A stretch of 64,000 bases of DNA from Crotophaga sulcirostris (Eukaryota > Chordata > Aves > Cuculiformes > Crotophagidae): contig VYZB01000278.1 in assembly GCA_013397455.1 (NCBI GenBank), forward strand, positions 532,914-596,913, read 5' to 3'. The notes beneath the pieces are model-generated. The model saw only the letters and a list, made by a program, of their open reading frames with translations. It was not told the origin of the DNA and did not search any database. Shown here in pieces: positions 55,371-64,000 of the stretch. The position numbers were made by a program, and so were the translations under genes. Position 1 is the first letter of the stretch. Each line of letters starts with the position of its first letter.

Positions 55371-57119
55371 TTTAGTTCTATAAAAGAATGTAATTTAATT
55401 GATATAGATTGTTGCATGGCCTCTGTGTTTGCTCTGAGAGAAAAAGCAGAATCATGTATAATTAAAACTGAGTTTTGATTGATGCAATGTCACGATGAGG
55501 TAAATAATAACATCAGGATGTCATTCTAAGCAATACAAAGAAGTGTAAAAAGCCTGTATTGCATCTGCATATAGTTGGTACTTTGTATTAGTTTGTGATA
55601 GCAAAATATTTTATACTAGAACATATCATTTGAGGGGTAGGATATTTTTCTCTGACACAGTTTACAGTTTGGTGGAAAAATGAATGGGTTTTTACCATTC
55701 TGAAACTTTATTATATACCTCTAAAACTCTGTATTGTTTTTATTGCCATAGACAGTGTTAAGATACCTAAAAATATTTTTCATTTTACACAGATGCAGTT
55801 GACAATAATTGTATTACTGTATAATTCCATCCTTTTTTTATATGTGTGCGTGTAATAAGAATTACAGCGTTAGCTTAATAAAAGTAAAAAGCCCCAAAAC
55901 TTTTAAATTAAATAAATTCTAATTATTCCCCCAACAAAACAGAAAAATCTCAAATGCAACATACAATTGCATTGTTACTTTATTACTTCAAAGTTATGAT
56001 GTCTTTAAAGCATTAGTATGAGCAATGGGGAGAAGGCTAACTTCTGATATCTAATAGAAAGAAAATACATAACAATTTTTTGGTTCTCTATACTTCTAAG
56101 AGACCTATAGGAGAAAGAAATGGGAAGTAAACTGGGAAGGGAGGAGTATAAAGAGACAGATATTCAGATGTTGTTTGGATGCAGAAATCATAAACAAAAA
56201 CTATAGCAGTACTTGTCAGACACTGAAAGAGACATATGCTTTGAAACTTAGATTTTTCTGGGATCTTTTGTTGGCTTCATAGTCTTAATTATGTTAGCTG
56301 CTCTCCTTTAGAATAGTTCTCTGTTTTAGTGATTTAAGTTCACTTCTTGGAGTTAATAATAATAATACTAAATAATAAATAATAATTCCCCATTAAAGCT
56401 GAAAGAAATTTCAAATGCCTTTCTTATCATGCATGACAAAGCAGACATTCACAAAGACCAGATACAACCCAAGGAAAAGTCCCATATTTCCCGTTAATAG
56501 TTAGGGAGAGCTAAAAATCCCGACAAGGTAGTTCCACTTGTTCTGAATAGTAAAGTGGTCTACTTTGTCCTGTCATTGAGGGTTGGATACCTGAATAGGT
56601 AAGAGTTAACGTAAAATTATTAATCAACTGATAATAACTAAATTTCACACAGCTTTGATGAGACTCAGCTTTTTTGAGAATTAAATTGTTTCAATGATAA
56701 TAAAGTTGTTGAGGTCTGTCAAGACATCTTTCCATAATATATCTCAATTTAAGTATTTTACTGCTTTATTGCAGAGTTAGTTCTTTCATAATTAGTGGTT
56801 TATCCATTTAATTCAATGCTGGGGAACATGCAAGATAAATTAGAAAAGCGATGAGATTACTGTGTTGGATTGAAAGATTTGAAATCCAATTTTCAAATAA
56901 TTCAAAATGTAGTGGTTGGAAGCTAGGACACTTTCGGAAACAAATTAAATACTTAAATACACAAAGGTACTATACACAAAATTAATCTTAGTATGGTAAG
57001 TAAAATAGAGAGGAAGGATAGGCCAGTCGTTCATCCTAACACAAATTTTAGTGGAGCAAAACGCATCAGTATTAAGAACCAGCAGTTTGTAAGAAAGCTC
57101 AACAGTGAGAATTAAAGGA

Positions 57120-57440
57120 TCATTATCAGTTGATATCGTGCATTAATTTTAGCATAGATTACTCTACCTTACACCAGAAAAAGCTGCAAAAGCAACATTC
57201 CTTGGCAACTATCACGCCAACAATACTCAGAACTGCAGTTTTTATGACTCTTCACTTTCTCTGATCAGTGGAAGCCTGTAACTTGGAATGTACTTGATTT
57301 TTTGTAGTAACTTGGAAAAAGTCTCTCCATGGTATTCTTCCTGATTCCACAGCTGTGTGTTTGCAAAGATATTACAGCAATCACTGTAGAAAATCATGTG
57401 GATTTGAACTGTGTGAACTGAGGCTCAGAAGTGCAGATTA
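57120..57440. promoter_or_regulatory. Weak candidate conserved non-coding block
   Basis: Mixed-composition stretch with CGTGCATTAATTTTAGC near 57137, TTCCTTGGCAACTATCACGC (an X-box half-site, near 57198), and CTGATCAGTGGAAGCC near 57261. No coding potential was seen. Listed on texture and motif density only. Confidence 0.25.
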
Positions 57441-58650
57441 CTAGTAATAGATTGCTAGATTATTACTTATATATTGCTGGTAATAGCTTACTTGTTCAAT
57501 ATGGTAAAAACATTAGAGAGCAGGAAAAGGGCTAAAATGAAAACTGGGTAAACTAGCAATACTGTGGTTGTTATCTGTGCAGTACCTACTTTGAAATTCT
57601 AGTTTAAGCAGGATTGGATGTAGTCGTAAAAAGCTAGAATGCAGACTGGTCTGTGGATGTTGCATCATGAGGATGCTTCTGGCAATCTGAGCTGATCTGA
57701 AGTTTACAGAATGCTAGTGTAGAATTCATTAGAGGAGAAGGAAAATCATAGCTCTGTGATCTCTTCACTTAACTTGGGGTCTTCTAGATGGTTTTCTTGG
57801 CATGTTGGGTATCTGTTCATCTAGAAGAGATGTATTGGATCATGGTGGAAAACAAGAGTTTTGATGTCAGTTCTTTCAAACTCTTTACTTCATGAAATAT
57901 ATATGTGATTGAAGTGTTACTTCCATTTGTATTTCTGATGTTTGGTGATTTCTTGTGGCTTTTCTTTGGAAATTACAATCTATATAGAATATAAGATTTA
58001 TACAATATCCTTTGAAAGGAAGGTATCTGTTAATTCTGCAAACATTTTAATATTTAGAAAAAATCACCTTCATAAATTTATAGTAGAAAAAGTAGGTTGA
58101 AAAGTAATCTGTAACTTTGCTTTTCCTGGCAATTGTATTTCTGTGCCATATGTGCGTGCAACGCATTTCAAGTAGGTATATGTTTAAACATAACTATTGA
58201 CAATGCATCTTAAAACACTATACTGCATTCATTTTATGTTGGTTACAAGCTGTGACTATGGAAAAAAAGTTGATGCAGGAGGTAAGGTTCTTTGTATCAG
58301 GCAAAATAAACATTTCCGTTCGTAGACGTCTCAGAAACTTAACAGTCTGATCCAGAAAGTTGTCAGGAATGTTGTTCTTCAGCAAAGCTCGATGTGAAAG
58401 GTCTAGCCTGCTGGCATATTGGACTTCATGTGTTTAAAAGTTTGATGCTGTTTAACATGCAGTTTTTTTCCTCATATATGAAAACAAGGCAGTCCTGAAA
58501 ATCACAGGGGCTGCACCATGTAGGTACTTCACAAGTGGGAGAGCTCAGAAAAGTCTCTTAAACAGTTGAAGAAAAGTAGCATGGTACGTACATTTAAGCA
58601 GCAGGATTCCTTCTTCCCTCAAAAAGTGCTTCCGAGGCTGCAGTGAGCAG

Positions 58651-58948
58651 TTCATAGAATGTCCTGAGTTGGAAGGGACCCACAGAATCATCGAGTCCAA
58701 CTCCTGTCCCTGCATAGGACAACCCCAACATTCCCACTGTGTGTTAGAGGGCACTGTCCAAATGCTTCTTGAATATTGTCAGGCTTGGCGCCGTGACTGC
58801 TTCCCTGGAAACAGTAAACAGCTATGAGGTCCCCCCTCAGTCTCCTCTTCTCCAGGCTGAACAGACAAGTGACTTCAGCCTCTCTTCATATGATTTCTCC
58901 TTTAGACCCTTCACCAGCTTTGTGGCCTCCTCTGGACGCTCTACAGTA
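58651..58948 (-). repeat. CR1 LINE 3' end, - orientation, internally deleted
   Basis: Starts at TTCATAGAATGTCCTGAGTT GGAAGGGACC (inverted 3' tail), then GAATCATCGAGTCCAACTCC, CTTGAATATTGTCAGGCTTG and GACTGCTTCCCTGGAAACAG. It jumps directly to CAGCTATGAGGTCCCCCCTC AGTCTCCTCTTCTCCAGGCT, and ends near CTCTGGACGCTCTACAGTAG. The middle part expected between the CCCTGG and the CTATGAGGTC segments (on the order of 150 bp in intact copies, from memory) is absent. The tail sequence differs from the 47 kb copy, indicating a different CR1 subfamily. Confidence 0.92.
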
Positions 58949-60229
58949 GTGAATGTGTGGTTTTCCTTTTCAATTTGTCCATGTACAATACAAACTCTGG
59001 CTTAGACCTGTTTGATTTCCACGTGAGCTAAGTGGTGTATTGGTCTAATTGTGTTACTGTACCACTTAAACCACTTTCCTACCAACTCAGCCACATGTGT
59101 AACAATTTAATTAGCTTTGTTTGACACTGCAGGAATTTTTGTCCTTTTAGAATTTAGAATTACTTCCTAAAACTTAGAACCTTAACCGTGTTTCAAGCAG
59201 AAATACTTGTGTGCAGGCTGGGATCAAGAAATACCGGATAATTGTAATCAATCTTTTGATTGAATTAAATCTTGTACACAGACCTGATTACTAGCATAGA
59301 AAGGGGGCAGAGGATCAGACCTTCATTACACATTTTTAAGCACCTTATTTAGATCTCATATGAAGATAAGTCTAGAATAACATCAGTAGTGCCAGAATAA
59401 CTGCACTTAGGTGAAAACAGTGCAAGTGAAAACCTAATCTGTGGGTATTCTAGAGAAATAAAAGGATCAATCAATATAAGACATTTTGGAAAAGTAGAGA
59501 AGAAATATTTTTAAAGGATAGTGATATATGGCCTATTAGAAAAGCTTTTGAAAATCTGTGAATAAACAAAGCTAGACTAATTTTACTGTGTGTATAAGAA
59601 TAACTTATTTTTATTGAAGTGCCATCTAAGAAATATGGCCAGAAATTCACATATATTTAAATCCAATTCTGTTGGAATATTGGTTTTACTAATTTTCAGG
59701 TATGAATTTTTACTGATTTAATTTGTAGAGGAGACTGCTATACAAACAAAGTCAAATATATTCAAGAATATGAAGGAGGTAATAAAAAGTGAACTCAAGC
59801 CGTGCTTTTGAATAGAACTTACCTTAATGCTGAAAGAACTCAGTTTTGGTTTCATAGCACATCAAAATATACTAATATTAGAATATGAGGCTTGGATAAT
59901 ATGTATGATGGAATTCATTGAAGATGTACATCTGCAGGACAAGGTTAATATATAGGAAAAAGCGAAAATGTGATGATGTAAAGAAACTTTTTTTTTGGCC
60001 TTGTCAATGAAAACAATAACATATGCAGTTTATCATAATTTATTGCACAAAAGCATTGATCTCATGTGTAAATAGGAAGGGAAGGCAGAGTTAGTAAAAT
60101 CTATTATTTTGATAATAGTACCTTCATTACACTTTATTTGTGATTCCTACCGTCTCTTTAAACTCTGCATACAAGTTACTTTATTTAAATTACAACTAAG
60201 CTCTGGACCTCAAGACTGCAAGCAGAGTA

Positions 60230-60410
60230 AAATAAAATAAAGTCCGCACTGGCTTGCATTTAAATAATTTCTGGAAGTGTGATAGATGCCGCTCTTCCCG
60301 AATAAAGAAAGCTTAATGGAATCATGGAATGTAATTTCATGGGCAGTCATGTCTGTCTCTGCTAATGTGGGAAGATGAAATTAAGAAGCTGGGATCAAAA
60401 TTTGCCAATC
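60230..60410. promoter_or_regulatory. Weak candidate conserved non-coding block
   Basis: CTTGCATTTAAATAATTTCT and AAGCTTAATGGAATCATGGA lie close to CpG-bearing CCGCTCTTCCCGAATAAAG, within AT-rich intron. Complex sequence without ORF or repeat match. Speculative. Confidence 0.2.
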
Positions 60411-62639
60411 TTCATAATTTTAAAAAATCAAGATATTAAATAATTCTAGCATAATTTTCTCATATTTAGAAAAAAACAAGCTGTCACGTTCTGAAAATAG
60501 TTTTAATTACTTGCTAATCATTTTGACACTGTACAGTTACCTGTAATGCATCTATCTTAGTGAAGTCTGATACTAAACAAGGTGAGAAGGAGAAAAACTA
60601 AAAAGTACAAATATTTTAAATGAGAGCAAAATGAAAAAAAAGAGGTTATATAGAAAACCAGGATGGATGTAGAAGAGTCAAAAGGAAATAAAACCTAAAC
60701 TAAAACTGTGGACATTCAAGAGAGTGATGAGAGATGCACATTTTCTAATAGGGTAAAAGATTTTATCTTGCTGAAGATAAATATTAAAACATGGAGGAAA
60801 ATTATATACAATTGGGAAAGGTTATAAAAAACCAAATGATAACATAGTTTAAGCATATACAGTTAAAAAAAAAAAGGAAAACTAAGATAGGTAAATGTGC
60901 TTTTATCCAAAAAAGTTGATTGGAAGCAATCTAGACAATTAAATTTCCTTCCAGCTCTTTTGTTGTTTGATGTTGTAGAATTGGTGTTTGAAAGCGAGTC
61001 CATGGAGGACATTAAAGTTATTACTGTGTGAAATGAAGTGGGAAATAATTGTGATGGAGCCATTGCCCCATTTAACAGGTGTTCACTAAATCTGTCTGTC
61101 TTCTGTTTGTCTGTTCTCTGAATGCTGTGCCTGGGATCTCCCTGTAATTGTTGTTCTGAGAGATACTGTTGAAAAAGCATTAAAAATTTTGTTTAACGTG
61201 GAAAAATTGCATCACAAGTACGGTATAGGTAAGGGAGAAAAAAGTTTGCAACTGATGGCGGTTTCTTGCTGGATTTTCTAAGAGTTCCAGTCTGTGATTT
61301 GAAGTTACTTTGCAAAGAAATACTTTTGTTTGTTTCTCCTGTAAGGTGAACTAATGACGGCCAGGAATTCCATTCCAACAGAACGTGCTGGTGAGAGAGA
61401 TGTTGTAGGCAGGATATGGTATTGTTGGATTTGTTTCAGTGTTCAGTTTATTTATAGATCGTGTGTGAAAATATACTGCTAAATTTCAATTTGATGGGCA
61501 GTTTGTTCTAAATAAAGTATTTGCAATATAATCAGAATGTAGAGAAATTTCCATCCTAAGTGTTGGAAGAGAAAGTGAGATTTTAATAGTATTTGCATAC
61601 GTGGAGCTGTGGAGAAATAAACTGAGAATTTGTGGTCTTCAGTTGAAGTAGGGGAGGGGTTGAAAAAACATGGCCATCTGTGCCCTACATGGAATGATAC
61701 AAAAAAGTCAGCTGAGGCTTTGCTTTCAGTGCTTTTCCCTGGCAAGACTCCACTTTTTGAAAGCCTAGGATGAGGAACAGTAATGTTGCTAAAACCATCT
61801 GGGGTACAGAGAAAAGCTTATGACAATGATATGGAGGTAGGAAAAACTTTCGTATGAGCAAAGAGTTTCTTCTTCCTAGAAGAGAGGAGAGTAAGGAGGA
61901 GTATAATAAAGGCTTACAGAATAGTACTGAGAGGATGCATCAAGAAATTACAATCTTTATTTCGTAATGTAAAATGTAAAGGTTGTTCATTAAACAAAAA
62001 AAAAATTCTACAGAGTGATACTATTCAGTGTGTAATTAGACTCAGGAACATTAAGAGTAACAATAGGAGTCAGAAAGGGACTCAAAGTTTACAGAAATAC
62101 AAATGTACAGTTTGTTAGGCAGTACACAATATCTAATATGAAATACAAGGCTTTACATTCAATGGTTAAGATAAGCTCTAGAGGAACATATGAGAGTTTC
62201 ATGAGAGAAACAGTACCCCACCTCTTCTTGCTCTAATAAATAGAAGTGTCTTTTTATTGACCATATCAATTTAATGATGCTCTAGTCCTGTACAACAGAT
62301 CTTCTGGCTTTAGAAAAAGGAAAATCTGAATACATAGTTCCAAAACATAGGGGAATTGCAGGGACGTAGCTAAGGTAGGTCCCCTATCTCCCCTTCCTAT
62401 CCCTCACCACATTTCCCCATCTGTGTTCAGAAACAAATGTTTGTGAGGCTGTACTTTAAACTAGATCACTGAAATGACATAAAAAAGCCTTGTTTCTAAC
62501 CTAGGTTGTTATTTTAGTGATCTGATTTGCCATATTGCTCTACTGGTGGTGGCTTTGGCACAAATAATGGCATAGTTAGCTGCAGTGCCGTGCAAGCATA
62601 AACATTTTGGGGTGGAAACTTATTAAACTGTTTTCTCTG

Positions 62640-62935
62640 TCAAAGTTCGTATCTCATTAAATCACAGCCAGCAGTGAAGACTTGTAGAGCTAGACAAGCC
62701 CTAGTTAGCTGTGTTTCTGATATTAGTTTAACAACAGGGCTCTGCAGGGAGTATCATACTGCTGCTCGAGGAAGTGCAGCGTCAGACTCGTGATGATTAT
62801 GCGCTTTTGCAAAACCAGTGGGTGGAAACTGATGGAAAAGGTTGCTGCACCCTAGCCCATCTGCTCAGCATCAACCTCCTGCTAGATGTTCCCTCACATC
62901 TGCCAGTTGTTACTCTTTAATTGGAAGTTCAGGTG
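62640..62935. other. Mixed-composition block of unknown nature
   Basis: GC-richer than its surroundings, with GCTGCTCGAGGAAGTGCAGC (an inverted GCTGC/GCAGC pair around CTCGAG, about 62761-62780) and ACTCGTGATGATTATGCGCT. No family match and no convincing reading frame. It could be a conserved element or an old repeat. Confidence 0.25.
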
Positions 62936-64000
62936 TAGCCCTTTTGGTTTAAGGAGAGGCAAAACTATAGCACATCAGTCAACGAGGAGAATGTATTTAG
63001 CAAAACAAATGCAGACTTCTGACAATCAAGGTCACGCTCACATGGTAATAAATGTACCGGGCAGTTGGTTGCTTTAGTCAGATGGTTGGTCCACTCTTAA
63101 AAAAAAATCAAGGACTCTGAATTCCTTTTACGGTTTTTCTTTTTGAAGCAATTCAAGGAAACCCAAATCTCTTGGGTTGTAATTTTTACTCTCAATCTTT
63201 ATTAGTTAAAAGGATGCACATGCTAGTTTCAAGGTACCTCTTGCTGATCTGTTGAGCTGCATTAGTAAAATTTGTGAGGTATATAGTCAACTACAAAACC
63301 AAATCCAATAAAAGACCATTTTTAATTTCCTTATTTTATTCTCTAATAGCTACAAATATCGTATACTCTGCAATTTAAACCAACATAATTGTTCTGCTTT
63401 GGAAGCATGAAAGTTCCCTCTGAAGTAGAAGACTTAGTAAAAGCACCAGAATTCCTCATGCTTGTGTTCACCTGATCCTTTCCAGGTAGTTTTAACTAGT
63501 TAAAAAATGTTTTAGCTCTCTAGCTTGGTTTAGTTTGGCTGGAATCTGTTAGGGATTCCTCATTTGCTAGTGTCTGTAGCAGATTAGAGGCATAGTAGCT
63601 TTTGAAAGAGAGGAACTTTAATGAGCAACAGAGGGCAGGAATATCTTCCATTAATGTAGCTGCTTTGTAGGAGGATATTGGATGGTATCTCTATAGAAAG
63701 ATAAGGTTTAAGTAACTTGAAGGCTTTAGAACCAAGCTAGCCTGGCTTATTCCTTTTTGGAAGTAATTTTCTGTTCTCCATCATAAATACTAAAGTTTCA
63801 AAATGAATCTCCAACATATTATATGAAATGTATCCATGCCTCAGCATTTTTTTTTCCTTTTCATTCTGAAGTTTTATTTCCTCTTTGAATTTTATTTAGG
63901 TGGACTAGTATTAATAATGAAAAGCAACATCTTGTAAAGCAAGATTAAAGATATTAATTATAGCAAAAAATATAATTTACATTCAAATAGATCAGGAGTG

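Larger units (their letters stand above)
52018..64000 (+). other. LRBA: Downstream LRBA intron (5' part), no exon recognised
   Basis: The stretch starts with donor GTAAGATG and runs to the window end without a recognisable next BEACH exon. It holds a pyrimidine-rich tract at 53.48-53.70 kb, candidate conserved blocks at 54.5-55.4, 57.1-57.4 and 60.2-60.4 kb, a CR1 copy at 58.65-58.95 kb, and a mixed block at 62.64-62.93 kb. The other stretches are AT-rich, with no supportable feature. Confidence 0.75.

Overview
This 64 kb window is almost certainly vertebrate, and most likely avian, nuclear DNA. It is AT-rich and has no bacterial-style operons. Its one recognisable gene is split into short exons with GT..AG junctions, and every interspersed repeat I can recognise is a CR1 LINE of the type that dominates bird genomes (3' ends of the ATTCTATGATTCTG kind). 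No mammalian Alu or L1 is apparent. A non-avian reptile is possible but less likely.

The gene is LRBA (LPS-responsive beige-like anchor protein), on the + strand. Seven consecutive internal coding exons can be placed to the base: 19660-19777, 21310-21412, 23305-23420, 25719-25831, 39707-39847, 41045-41164 and 51865-52017. Joined, they give 864 nt, or 288 codons, with consistent phase and no stop. They encode the C-terminal part of the PH-like domain followed by the N-terminal part of the BEACH domain. Several positions separate LRBA from its paralogue neurobeachin (NBEA). The upstream exons (most of the protein and the start of the PH domain) and the downstream exons (rest of BEACH, WD40 repeats, stop codon) are outside the window. 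The window therefore has no start codon, promoter, terminator or polyadenylation site of this gene.

Layout: 1-19659 is intron upstream of the first exon seen. It holds a CR1 copy at about 1.76-2.50 kb and a few conserved-looking non-coding blocks, including a near-perfect RFX X-box at 17367. From 19.7 to 25.8 kb come four exons with introns of 1.5-2.3 kb. Then follow a 13.9 kb intron with an 18-bp palindrome made of two inverted POU octamers at 33475, two exons at 39.7-41.2 kb, and a 10.7 kb intron with a cluster of CR1 fragments (45.2-47.9 kb). The last exon seen is at 51.9-52.0 kb. From 52.0 kb to the end is intron again, with another CR1 copy at 58.65-58.95 kb and regulatory-looking blocks at 54.5-55.4, 57.1-57.4 and 60.2-60.4 kb.

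Nearly all ATG-initiated ORFs of 60-150 codons in the window look like chance intronic ORFs, pieces of CR1, or one exon read into its flanking introns. I found no second gene, RNA gene, CRISPR array, retrovirus or novel multi-gene system. The best leads are non-coding: the X-box, the octamer palindrome and the candidate conserved elements. In many vertebrates the developmental gene MAB21L2 is nested in an LRBA intron, and such elements could belong to its regulatory domain. MAB21L2 itself is not in this window. Repeat and conservation calls were made by eye from known family patterns and were not computed.
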